In this document: positions 16,976-25,960 of the stretch, piece after piece
How the letters are laid out: each line of letters starts with the position of its first letter
Numbering within the stretch: position 1 is the stretch's first letter
Source: Streptomyces iakyrus
GTDB taxonomy: Bacteria > Actinomycetota > Actinomycetes > Streptomycetales > Streptomycetaceae
Direction of reading: 5' to 3'
Assembly: GCF_000717055.1 (NCBI RefSeq)
Contig: NZ_JNXI01000005.1
Location: 211,682 to 275,681, forward strand
Length of the DNA: 64,000 nt
Translations under genes and position numbers: made by a program
The notes under the pieces: generated by a model
What the model was told of the DNA's origin: nothing
Database searches by the model: none
What the model saw: the letters and a program-made list of their open reading frames with translations, nothing else

Positions 16976-19216
16976 GTGCCCCGCTTCAGCATCATCGTCC
17001 CCGTCTACAAGGTGCAGGGCTTCCTGCGCGAGTGTCTCGACTCGGTGCTCGGCCAGTCCTACGGCGACTTCGAGGTGATCGCCGTGGACGACTGCTCGCC
17101 CGACGGCAGCGGCGCCATCCTCGACGAGTACGCCGCCCGCGACGCCCGGGTGCGGGTGCTGCACCTCCCCGAGAACGTGGGCCTCGGCCGGGCCCGCAAC
17201 GCGGGTCTCGCGCAGGCGGCCGGCGACTACGTCCTGTTTCTGGACAGCGACGACCACTACACGCCGGGCCTCCTGGCCGCCGTTGCGGCACGCCTCGCGG
17301 CGACCGACGACCCGGACATCCTGGTCTTCGACCATGTGCGCACCTACTGGTGGGGCCGCGGCGGACGCAGCGAGGCGGCGGACCTGCTGGCCGCGGCGGG
17401 CCTGGAGACGTTCGGCGTCCGGGAGAGCCAGCAGTACCTGAACCTGTTCCTGGTCGCGTGGAACAAGGCCTACCGGCGCTCCTTCTTCCAGGAGCACGGT
17501 CTGGAGTACGCGCCGGGGCTGTACGAGGACGCGCCGGTCACCTACCGGTCGATGGTGCTGGCCGACCGCATCGCCTGCCTGGACCGGATCGGCGTGGAGT
17601 ACCGGCAGCGCCGGCAGGGCGCGATCACCAAGACGCCCGGGCGCCGGCACTTCGAGATCTTCCCCCAGTACGAGGGCCTGTTCGCGTTCCTGGAGCAGCG
17701 CCCCGACCTGGACTGGGCGCGGCCCCTGCTGCTGGAGCGGGCGCTGGACCACATGCTGTTCGTGCTGGCCCGCGAGGACCGGGTACGGCCCGCGGACCGG
17801 GGCGACTTCTACCGCGAGATCCGCTCCTTCCACCGCCGTCACCTCCCCGAGGGCGGTTTCCCGCTGCCGGACGGCTGGCGCGGGGCCGAGATGCGGCTGC
17901 TCGCCTCGGCGCCCTACACGACGTACGCGGCCGCCCGCGGGCTGCGGGACCTGCGCGCGGCCGCGCTGGGCGGGCGGCGGCGGGTGGCGAGGAAGGCGTC
18001 GGAGAGCGCCCTGCGCGGCTGGTACACGGCCCAGTCGAAACGCCCGCTGGACCCGCATCTCGCCGTCTACTCGGCGACCCACCACCGGGGTGTGACCGGT
18101 GACCCGGCCGCGATCCACGACAAGGCCCGCGAGATCGCCCCGCACATCCGGGGCGTGTGGGTGGTCCGGGAGGACGCGGTGGACGCGCTGCCGCCCGGCA
18201 TCGACCATGTGACACCGGGCTCGCGGCGCTACCACGAGGTCATGGCGCGGGCCACGTACTGGGTGAACAACGTCAACTGGCCCGGCACCCTGGCCAAGCG
18301 GCCCGGCAGCGTGCACCTCCACACCCACCAGGGCACGCCGCTCAAGTACATGGGCGCCGACCTGCTGACCAAGCCGGGCGCCCGGCACGGCTTCGACGTA
18401 CCGCAGATGCTGCGCCGCGCCGACCGCTGGGACTACAGCCTGGTCGCGGGGCGGCACGCGGAGCGGGCCTGGGAGCGGGCGTACCCGTGCCACTTCACCT
18501 CGCTGCGGACCGGCAGCCCGCGCAACGACGTGCTGGTCGGGGCGGGGCCCGAGCGGGGCCGGGCGGTGCGCGAGCGGCTCGGCGTCCCGGCCGACCACAC
18601 GGTCGTGCTCTACGCGCCGACCCGCCGTGACTACCGGCGGGGCGGCCATGTCGACCGGTTCGACCTGGCCCGGTTCGCCGCGGACCTGGGCCCCGGGCAC
18701 ACCCTGCTCGTCCGGCTCCATCCCTCACTGGCAACAGGGGTGGCGCGGGGTCTCGGTCTGGCCGACCTGCACCGGCGGGGCGTACTGGTGGACGTCACCG
18801 ACGAGCCGCACGTCGAGGACGTGATGCTCGCCTCCGACGTGCTGGTCACCGACTACTCCGCCCTGATGTTCGACTACGTCCTGCTGGACCGGCCGATCGT
18901 CGTCCACGCCGACGACTGGGGGGCGTTCGCGGCGAGCCGGGGAGCGTACTTCGACATCACTGCCGACGCGCCGGGCCATGTGTCGCGCTCGTACCGGGAG
19001 CTGTCCTGGCTGTTCGCCTCCGGCACCTGGCAGGACGCGGAGGCGGCGCGGCTGCGCTCCGGTTTCCGTGAGCGGTACTGCGAGTTCGAGGACGGCCGGG
19101 CCGCCGAGCGGGTCGTCCGGCTGCTGATGCTGGGCGAGCGGGGCGGGGCACTGCTGCCCGCTGCGCGCCGGACCGAGGGGGCCCCTGCCCGACCCGAGGC
19201 GCTGATCGAGAGATGA
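16976..19216 (+). CDS. Fused GT2 glycosyltransferase / TagF-like glycerophosphotransferase (copy 3)
   Basis: A 746-residue protein starting at a GTG (16976) that lies 11 bases after a GAGGAG site at the end of copy 2; the frame is open much further upstream but only as a shadow of copy 2. The GT2 domain is canonical (RFSIIVPVYK, VIAVDDCSPDGSG, YVLFLDSDDH). The TagF-like domain has HQGTPLKYMGAD, so the residue before GTP is Gln-Gly rather than His-Gly, the histidine being one place earlier. It then shows YAPTRRDY, VRLHPS, VTDYSALMFDY and DRPIVVHADDW. It is more diverged than copies 1 and 2, perhaps with another polyol or acceptor. Its TGA overlaps the ATG of the next gene (ATGA), indicating coupling. 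Confidence 0.9.
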   Translation: MPRFSIIVPVYKVQGFLRECLDSVLGQSYGDFEVIAVDDCSPDGSGAILDEYAARDARVRVLHLPENVGLGRARNAGLAQAAGDYVLFLDSDDHYTPGLLAAVAARLAATDDPDILVFDHVRTYWWGRGGRSEAADLLAAAGLETFGVRESQQYLNLFLVAWNKAYRRSFFQEHGLEYAPGLYEDAPVTYRSMVLADRIACLDRIGVEYRQRRQGAITKTPGRRHFEIFPQYEGLFAFLEQRPDLDWARPLLLERALDHMLFVLAREDRVRPADRGDFYREIRSFHRRHLPEGGFPLPDGWRGAEMRLLASAPYTTYAAARGLRDLRAAALGGRRRVARKASESALRGWYTAQSKRPLDPHLAVYSATHHRGVTGDPAAIHDKAREIAPHIRGVWVVREDAVDALPPGIDHVTPGSRRYHEVMARATYWVNNVNWPGTLAKRPGSVHLHTHQGTPLKYMGADLLTKPGARHGFDVPQMLRRADRWDYSLVAGRHAERAWERAYPCHFTSLRTGSPRNDVLVGAGPERGRAVRERLGVPADHTVVLYAPTRRDYRRGGHVDRFDLARFAADLGPGHTLLVRLHPSLATGVARGLGLADLHRRGVLVDVTDEPHVEDVMLASDVLVTDYSALMFDYVLLDRPIVVHADDWGAFAASRGAYFDITADAPGHVSRSYRELSWLFASGTWQDAEAARLRSGFRERYCEFEDGRAAERVVRLLMLGERGGALLPAARRTEGAPARPEALIER

Positions 19217-21051
19217 GAACCCCCGCGACTCCCGAGGCCGTCCCCTCCCTGCCCGGCCAGCGGGCCTCCTCGGCCCGGCCGCCGGACGCCGCCGAGCGGC
19301 TGCGGCCGGTGCACGGATGGCATGCCGCCCTGGTCGCCGTGCCCACCGCGGCCCTGTTCGTGCTGGGCTACCGGCGCCGCTGGATCTGCGACGACGGGCT
19401 CATCTACCTGCGCCCGGTCCGGCAGATCCTGGCGGGCAACGGGCCGGTGTTCAACGTCGGTGAGCGGGCGGAGAGTTCCACGGGCACCCTGTGGCAGTGG
19501 CTGCTCGCCCTCGCCACCTGGGTGACGGGCGAGGACCCGGCGTTCCTCGCGGTCGGTCTCGGCCTGGTCCTGAGCACCGCGGCGTTCGCGTTCGCCCTGC
19601 TCGCCACGTGCCGGCTGCACCGGGGCGCGGGGCTGCTGCTCCCGGCCGGGGTGTTCGTGCTGCTGGCCGTGCCGCCGTTCTGGTCGTACATGACGTCGGG
19701 TCTGGAGAGCGGTCTGGGCACCTTCTGGACCGGCCTGTCGTGGTGGCTGCTGACGCGGACCCGGCGTGGGCAGGAGGCCAGGCTGACCTGGACGGCCGCC
19801 TTCGTGTTCGGGCTGGGTCCGCTGGTCCGGCCCGATCTGGCGGTGGTCACGGCGTGCTTCCTGGCCGCGCTGTGGTGGGTGCTGCGTCCCGCCCTGCGGG
19901 GCACGGCGGCGATGCTCGCCTCGGCGGGAGCGGTGCCGCTGGCCTACGAGGTGTTCCGGGCGGGGTACTACGGGGTCCTGGTGCCGCTGCCGGCCATCGC
20001 CAAGGAGGCGAGCGCCAGCGACTGGGGCCGGGGCGCCGGGTACGTGCAGGAGACGCTCGGGCCGTACTGGCTGTGGCCGGTCGTCCCGGTGCTCGGGGCG
20101 CTGGCCGTCCTGCTGGTGCGGCGCACCCGCCGGGAGCAGCGGGAGCGCGTCCCGGGGCGGGCCGCGCTCGCGGTGCTGCTGGCGCCGCTCGCGGCGGGTG
20201 CGCTGCTCGCCGGGTACGTCGTCCGCGTCGGGGGCGACTACATGCACGCCCGCATGATCCTGCCCGCCCTCCTGCTGCTGCTCCTGCCGGTGCTGGTCGT
20301 GCCCGCGACCAGGGCCACGGGCGTGGCGGGCGCGGTACTGGTGGTGTGGCTGTGCGCGGCGGTCAGTCCGCTGCGGGCGCCGTTCGACGTGCGCAGCACG
20401 CCCGGGTCGTTCAACGTGCGCAGCTCCGACGTGGAGGGCCTCGGCGACCACAACCCGGTGCGCACCGCCACCTGGGTGGCCAACTGGCCCGCACTGCCGG
20501 AGGGCCGCGCCATGCTGGCCCGGGCCGAGCGGGCGCCGGTGCCGACGCTGCTCTACTTCGACGCCGAGCGGCGGCTGCACGCGACGCCGATGCGCGAGGA
20601 CTCGCCGTACCAGGTGGTGATCGTGGGCCGCCATCTCGGCGTGACGGGGGCGGCGGCGCCGCTGGACGCCTACGTCAACGACGCCTGGGGGCTGGCCAGC
20701 CCGATCGGCGCGCACCTGGCGCTGGAGCGGTGGAGCTGGCCCGGCCACGAGAAGTTCCTGCGCAACTACTGGGTCTTCGCCGAGTGGGCGGCGAAGCATC
20801 CGCCGGAGCGCGACCTGCTGCGGGCCGGGGCCCCGCGGGAGGCGGTGGAGGCGGCCCGGGCCGCGCTGGGCTGCGGCGAGCTCGCCGAGCTGAGGGAGTC
20901 GGTGCGCGCACCGCTCACCGCCGAGCGGTTCTGGCGGAACCTCACCGGGGCGGTCGAGCGGACGCAGTTCCGCTTCGCGCGCTGGCCGGCGGCGGCGCAG
21001 CAGGCGCTGTGCGACCGGCCGGCAGGTGGGCGCGGCGGCCTCACCCGATGA
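19213..21051 (+). CDS. Polytopic GT-C type membrane protein (AftB/ZomB-like)
   Basis: A 612-residue integral membrane protein with about ten hydrophobic segments, overlapping the preceding fusion gene by four bases. After TM1 comes CDDGLIYLRPVRQILAGNG, then VFNVGERAESSTGTLWQWL. This DD-containing first loop followed by a GERxE motif is the pattern I know from the mycobacterial arabinofuranosyltransferase AftB and proteins annotated as ZomB. GT-C enzymes of this kind use polyprenyl-phosphate sugars on the outer face of the membrane. Streptomyces lacks an arabinogalactan wall, so the likely acceptor here is the glycopolymer made by the neighbouring genes. The C-terminal 200 residues are soluble. 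The fold call is fairly secure from the motifs, the substrate is not. Confidence 0.75.
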   Translation: MRTPATPEAVPSLPGQRASSARPPDAAERLRPVHGWHAALVAVPTAALFVLGYRRRWICDDGLIYLRPVRQILAGNGPVFNVGERAESSTGTLWQWLLALATWVTGEDPAFLAVGLGLVLSTAAFAFALLATCRLHRGAGLLLPAGVFVLLAVPPFWSYMTSGLESGLGTFWTGLSWWLLTRTRRGQEARLTWTAAFVFGLGPLVRPDLAVVTACFLAALWWVLRPALRGTAAMLASAGAVPLAYEVFRAGYYGVLVPLPAIAKEASASDWGRGAGYVQETLGPYWLWPVVPVLGALAVLLVRRTRREQRERVPGRAALAVLLAPLAAGALLAGYVVRVGGDYMHARMILPALLLLLLPVLVVPATRATGVAGAVLVVWLCAAVSPLRAPFDVRSTPGSFNVRSSDVEGLGDHNPVRTATWVANWPALPEGRAMLARAERAPVPTLLYFDAERRLHATPMREDSPYQVVIVGRHLGVTGAAAPLDAYVNDAWGLASPIGAHLALERWSWPGHEKFLRNYWVFAEWAAKHPPERDLLRAGAPREAVEAARAALGCGELAELRESVRAPLTAERFWRNLTGAVERTQFRFARWPAAAQQALCDRPAGGRGGLTR

Positions 21052-21122
21052 AGTGATCCGGGGTCAGGGCATGCGTAGGGCGGGAACATTCGGCGCATGC
21101 CCCCGACCCCTTCCACCTTCCT

Positions 21123-22692
21123 GTGAGCGCCCCGGCCCTGGTCCGGCGGGCCGTGCGCGGCGCGACGGCGCTCCGCGGCGGCCGTGCCGGGAGGCTCACC
21201 CCGTACCAGTTCTACGGCGCGCTGTTCTGGCTGGTGATGACGCTGGCGTACTGGCGGATCCCGCTGTGCTGTGACGCCGGACAGCACGCGGCGGTCGTCG
21301 AGCGCCTCAAGGCCGACCTGCTCCACCCGGCCCACACCATGGCGGACCTGCCGGGCGAGGGCAGCCCGTACTACGGGCCGTACGCCGTCGCCCAGGGCTA
21401 TGTGGCGCGGCTGACCGGGCTGTCGGGCTGGGAGGTCGTGAAGCTCGCCGGGCCGGTGCATCTGCTGGTGCTGCTGACGGGGCTGGGCCGGTTCGTCCGG
21501 AGCGTCACCGCCCGCCCGTGGGCGCCGGTGTGGGCCCTGCTGTTCATGACGCTGCTGTGGGGCACCGCGCGGATCCTGTGGAGCGGCTACCTCGGGCTGA
21601 TGTCGATGACGACGAACCTGGGCTATCCGTCCGCGCTCGCCATCGGGCTGACGTTCTGGGCGTGGGCCTGGACGGGCACGCTCGCGTGGGACGACGCCCC
21701 CGCCGTGCGGTTCGTCGGTCCGAGCGGGCTCGGCGGCTGGTGGGGGTATGCCGGGCTCGGCGCCCTGTACGCGCTGATCCTGCTCACCCATCCCGTCACG
21801 GCGGCCTCGGCGCTCACCGGGGTGGTGGCGGTCGTGGCGTCCGGGCAGCGTGGCTGGCGCAGGCCGGTCGCGGCACGCTGGGCGCTTGCCGGGGCGGTCT
21901 GCGCGGCGGTCGCCGTGGCGTGGCCGTACTACGACGTCCTGACGCTGGTGGGCGACACCGGCATGGACGCGATGCACCGGCAGCTGTACGAGAGGATGCT
22001 CGCCAACTCCTGGCTGGCGCTGCTGGGGCTGCCCGCGCTGTGGCTGCGGGCGCGCCGGTCGGTGCGTGATCCGCTGGTGCTGATGTTCCTGCTGGAGTGC
22101 CTGCTGGTGGCGTACGGCTGGGTGAGCGGGCACTACACGTACGCCCGGGCCCTGTGGGCCGTGCTGGTGCCGCTGCAGTTCGCCCTGGCGGTGGAGCTGG
22201 CGGCGCCCAGGCCCTGGCGGCGGGCCCGGCGGGTGCTGGGCGGGGCGGCGGTGGCCGGGGCCTGCGCCGGGTTCGTCACCGTGCACGCCGGGGCGGTCGT
22301 GCCGCGTTCGGTCGACCCGGTGGGGTTCGCGCAGCCGACGCGCTGGCCGTCCTACGACTGGGCCGCGCGGCACATCGGGCCCGGCGAGGTGGTGATCACC
22401 GACGGGTACTTCGCCAGTCACGCCATCGCCGGGTACGGGCCGAACCTCGCGGCGCCCATCTGGCCCGACCCCGCCCTGGAGGAGCGGGAGCGGAAGCGCC
22501 GGGCGGCCGATGTCCGCGCCTATCTCGCCCCCGGCTCGACCCGCGCCGAGCGGTCCGCCGTGGTCCGCCGCTATCACGTGCGCTGGCTGCTGCTGACGCG
22601 CTGGCACCCGGTGCCCGAGGAGGCGGTGGTGGTGGCGTGGAGCAGGCGGACGGGGGAGGTGCTGGCGCGGGTCGGGGGTGGCGTCCGAACGG

Positions 22693-22703
<11 letters not shown>
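21123..22703 (+). CDS. Polytopic membrane protein, possible GT-C glycosyltransferase
   Basis: A 526-residue protein with about nine hydrophobic segments and a soluble C-terminal region. After TM1 it has CCDAGQHAAVVERLKADL, an acidic loop where GT-C enzymes carry their catalytic aspartate, and later PGEGSPYYGPYAVAQGY. I do not recognise a named family. It lies 71 bases after the AftB-like gene in the same direction, so a role in outer-face sugar transfer to the same polymer is a reasonable inference. The GTG at 21123 is the most upstream start and has no clear ribosome binding site; the first GTG or ATG codons before TM1 are alternatives. Its 3' end overlaps the convergent ohr gene by 11 bases. 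Confidence 0.7.
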
Positions 22704-23106
<403 letters not shown>

Positions 23107-23176
23107 GGAAATACCTTCCCTCTCACGTCATCGTTCGGCGGCCCGCCTCCGGGTCGCCCGACATCCAGAATTAGAG

Positions 23177-23201
23177 CACACAATTGAGTTGTGCGCAATT
23201 G
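23177..23201. promoter_or_regulatory. Probable OhrR operator between ohr and ohrR
   Basis: An AT-rich island in GC-rich DNA contains the inverted repeat CACAA-TTGAG-TTGTG (23179-23193) and two CAATTG palindromes (23181-23186 and 23196-23201) spaced 15 bases apart. OhrR-type MarR regulators bind such AATTG palindromes. It lies between the divergent start codons (23106 and 23230), so it should control both genes. Confidence 0.7.
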
Positions 23202-23229
23202 AATGGTGGGCTCGGGCTATCCTGGAGGC

Positions 23230-23721
23230 ATGAACACGCCCGACGACGACTGGCTCCGCCTGGACCAGCAGATCTGTTTCTCCCTGCACGCGGCCTCCCG
23301 CGCCTTCAACGGGGTCTACCGCGGGATCCTCAAGGACCTCGGGCTCACCTATCCGCAGTACCTGGTGATGCTGGTGCTCTGGGAGCACGACGAGCTGCCC
23401 GTCAAGAAGCTCGGCGAGCACCTGCGACTCGACTCGGGCACGCTGTCGCCGCTGCTCAAGCGGCTGGAGGCGGCCGGTCTGGTACGCCGGGAGCGCAGCG
23501 CCCGCGACGAGCGGTCGGTGGAGGTGCGGCTGACCGAGGAGGGCGTCGCGCTGCGCGGGCGGGCGCTTCAGGTGCCGCGCCGGATCGCGTCCTCGACCGG
23601 CTTCGGCCCCGAGGAGATCCGCGCCCTGCGCGCCCGCCTCGACGACCTCACCACCGCGCTGGACGCGGCGGCAGCGCTCGCGGACCCACGGGGCGACTCG
23701 TCCGCCGCCGAGCGGCCGTAA
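23230..23721 (+). CDS. ohrR: MarR-family organic peroxide sensor/repressor OhrR
   Basis: A 163-residue winged-helix regulator. The sensing cysteine is in [16 protein letters not shown] near residue 16, the position of the reactive cysteine of OhrR proteins, followed by [15 protein letters not shown]. The DNA-binding helix and wing ([33 protein letters not shown]) are complete. The start is the ATG at 23230, seven bases after GGAGG; an upstream ATG at 23203 lies in the operator and is not used. In this family organic peroxides oxidise the cysteine and release DNA, derepressing ohr and the regulator's own gene. The tail after residue 145 is Ala/Asp-rich and not conserved. Confidence 0.95.
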   Translation: MNTPDDDWLRLDQQICFSLHAASRAFNGVYRGILKDLGLTYPQYLVMLVLWEHDELPVKKLGEHLRLDSGTLSPLLKRLEAAGLVRRERSARDERSVEVRLTEEGVALRGRALQVPRRIASSTGFGPEEIRALRARLDDLTTALDAAAALADPRGDSSAAERP

Positions 23722-24159
23722 CCGCACCAGGCGGCTACGCCGTCGGCAGGGGCAGGGCGAAGGCGCCGGGGCGCGCGCCGCGAGCAGCGGCAGGAGGACG
23801 GCGGAGGTGCCGCCCGGCCGACGTCCCTCGCCGCCCTGGCCGATCGCGCTGGGCGACACCGCGAGAACCGGGGCGTGAGCCGGGGCCACGGCGGACGCGC
23901 CGGGCGAACGGCCCTCGGCCGGTTCAAGTCCGGTCACGGCGAGCCGAGAGCCGGGACGCCCGCACAAGCGCCAGGAGACCAACCGCCGACCGGATCGCGC
24001 CGCCACTCACCGCCGGCCGAAGCCAAGCGACAGCCGAAGCACCGACGGACGCACCGGGCGAACGGCCCCCGGCGATTCAAGTCCGGTCACGGCAAGCCGA
24101 GAGCCGGGACGCCCGCACAAGCGCCAGGAGACCAACCGCCGACCGGATCGCGCCGCCAC
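23722..24159. repeat. Gene-free stretch holding a 153-bp tandem repeat
   Basis: There is no supported gene here. From about 23900, a 153-base unit is present in two close copies (aligned points GGTTCAAGTC at 23921 and GATTCAAGTC at 24074). A third, degenerate copy continues from about 24205 to 24330, into the 3' end of the minus-strand membrane glycosyltransferase gene. The copies share long identical blocks. The unit is 51 codons long, so frames stay open through it on both strands, which explains several long but spurious reading frames. The repeats probably derive from the tail of the adjacent gene. Confidence 0.8.
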
Positions 24160-25869
24160 TCACCGCCGGCCGAAGTCAGACGACAGCTGGGGCGTCGGCG
24201 GATGCGCCGGGTGGCCGGCCCTCGGTCGGTTCGTGTCCGGCCGGGGTGAGGCGAGGCCCGGGGCGCCCGCGGACGTGCCGGGTGGCCGGACGCCGGTCGG
24301 ATCGCGGGGCGGCTCGCCGGCCGGGCGGCGGACGTAGAGGCGCAGGAGTACGTCGTCGCGGACGCGTTCCTCGTGGACGTGCTCCTCGCGGACGGTGAAC
24401 TCCGCGGCCAGGACGGCGAGCTTGGTGCGCTCGACCGGGTCGGTCGGGCTTCGGTGCGGGTCCAGGGCGGACCGCTCGGCGACGACCCAGACGCGGTCCA
24501 CGGGGGCGAGCCGCCGCCGCAGCTCCCTAGGGGTCGTCTCCCTCCCCCACAGCGTCCCGGAACGGGGTGCGGACTCCCGCAGCGCGATGTCCCGCACCCG
24601 CCGGAACCCCTTCGGGTAGGCCAGCGCGGCGAGCCTGCCGACCGACGGCACGAACAGCACCGGGTCGCCGGGGCGCATCCGGCTCACGGCGAGCGCGGAG
24701 ACCACGGCGAGGTTGTCCGGGCGGTAGGCGGCGGACCGGTCCTGGCGGTACACGGGGAGCTGGCTCAGGAACGTGGCGGTGAGGGCGAGGACGCCGCTCA
24801 CGCCCACGACGGCCCGCACCCGCCGGCCGCCGATCCGTGTCCGCCGCCCCTCGAACCTCACCCGGCCCAGCGCCCGTGCCACCCGCCCGGCCCCGGCCGC
24901 GACCAGCAGGGACGCGCCCGCCAGCGCGTAGAGCACGTACCGGTCGTGGTAGAGCGGCCGGACCTGCGACACGGTCATCAGGATCCCCGGCGGCACCAGC
25001 AGCAGCGGAAGCGCGACCGCGGCCGTGCGCCGCTCGCGCAGTCCCACGGCCATCAGCAGCAGCGAGCCCCAGAACACCGGCCCCGCCGGACCGGGAGCGA
25101 CGTTCCGGGCCAGCTTCCCGACCCGGTCCCAGTCCGGTGGCACCAGCCACGCGACCTGCCCGGACTGCCCCTGCGACACCCACACCAGCGGCAGCAGGAG
25201 CAGCGCCACCGCCCCCGCCGCACGCCCCCAGCCGGACCACATCTTCCTCGGCACCCGCAGCAGGGCCAGCGTCAGAGCGTGCGCGCCCAGTACCGGCACC
25301 GCCAGCTCGTGCAGCACGCAGGTCAGGGCGACGACCGTCCCGTACGGCCACCAGGCCCGGGCGCCCCCGGCGTCCACGGCCCTCACCAGCAGCAGCGTCG
25401 CCCCCGCCACACCCGCCGCGACGAGCGCGTACGACCGGCCCTCCTGGGCGTAGTGGCCGGTCATCGGCGTGATCGCGTACAGGGTCCCGGCCCACAGGCC
25501 GACCCGGGGACCGGCCAGCCGGACGCCGATGGCGGCGACCAGGCCGGCGGTCGCCGTCGCCGCGCACACCGACGGCAGGCGCAGCACGACCTCGCCGGGG
25601 TGGACGGTGAGGACGGCGTGCATGAACAGGTAGTAGAGGCCGTGGACGGCGTCCACGTCGTGCAGCAGCCGCCAGATCTGCGGGACCGTGCGCTGCGCGA
25701 CCTGGAAGGTGACACTCTCGTCGCCCCACATGCCGCCACGGTCCAGACCCCACAGCCCGGTCGCGAACATCACCGCCATGGGCACCGCCACGGGCACCGC
25801 CGCGGGCACCGCCGCGGGCACCGGCCCCGTGCCGAACCGGCCGCTCCCCTTCGACTGTCCGCTCTCCAC
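24160..25869 (-). CDS. Polytopic GT39/ArnT-like membrane glycosyltransferase
   Basis: A 569-residue integral membrane protein with about ten hydrophobic segments. After TM1 comes DRGGMWGDESVTFQVAQRT, an Asp-Glu loop typical of GT-C enzymes that use polyprenyl-phosphate sugars, then VDAVHGLYYLFMHAV, VLRLPSVCAA and GHYAQEGRSYAL. These are the family features of protein O-mannosyltransferase/ArnT-like proteins acting at the outer face of the membrane. It starts at GTG 25869; the N-terminus has an Ala-Val-Pro microrepeat. The last 50 residues (from RRPAGEPPRDPTG) are Pro/Gly/Arg-rich and fall in a degenerate copy of the 153-bp repeat, so the tail seems newly acquired. It is divergent from a GT2 gene with 91 bases between them. 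Confidence 0.82.
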   Translation of the reverse strand: MESGQSKGSGRFGTGPVPAAVPAAVPVAVPMAVMFATGLWGLDRGGMWGDESVTFQVAQRTVPQIWRLLHDVDAVHGLYYLFMHAVLTVHPGEVVLRLPSVCAATATAGLVAAIGVRLAGPRVGLWAGTLYAITPMTGHYAQEGRSYALVAAGVAGATLLLVRAVDAGGARAWWPYGTVVALTCVLHELAVPVLGAHALTLALLRVPRKMWSGWGRAAGAVALLLLPLVWVSQGQSGQVAWLVPPDWDRVGKLARNVAPGPAGPVFWGSLLLMAVGLRERRTAAVALPLLLVPPGILMTVSQVRPLYHDRYVLYALAGASLLVAAGAGRVARALGRVRFEGRRTRIGGRRVRAVVGVSGVLALTATFLSQLPVYRQDRSAAYRPDNLAVVSALAVSRMRPGDPVLFVPSVGRLAALAYPKGFRRVRDIALRESAPRSGTLWGRETTPRELRRRLAPVDRVWVVAERSALDPHRSPTDPVERTKLAVLAAEFTVREEHVHEERVRDDVLLRLYVRRPAGEPPRDPTGVRPPGTSAGAPGLASPRPDTNRPRAGHPAHPPTPQLSSDFGRR

Positions 25870-25960
25870 GGCCCGATTCTGTGCTGAATAAGGGGCTTCG
25901 CTGGGGTTTGATGGTGTGTTATCACTTTCATGTCATTCGCCCGGCTTACCATCCGCCGTG

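Noticed and set aside
23915..23945. tRNA T-arm-like string (GGTTCAAGTCC with short stem) in the 153-bp repeat
   Set aside because: No acceptor, anticodon or D arm is present around it, the second copy breaks the stem, and it falls inside a repeat that looks protein-tail derived.
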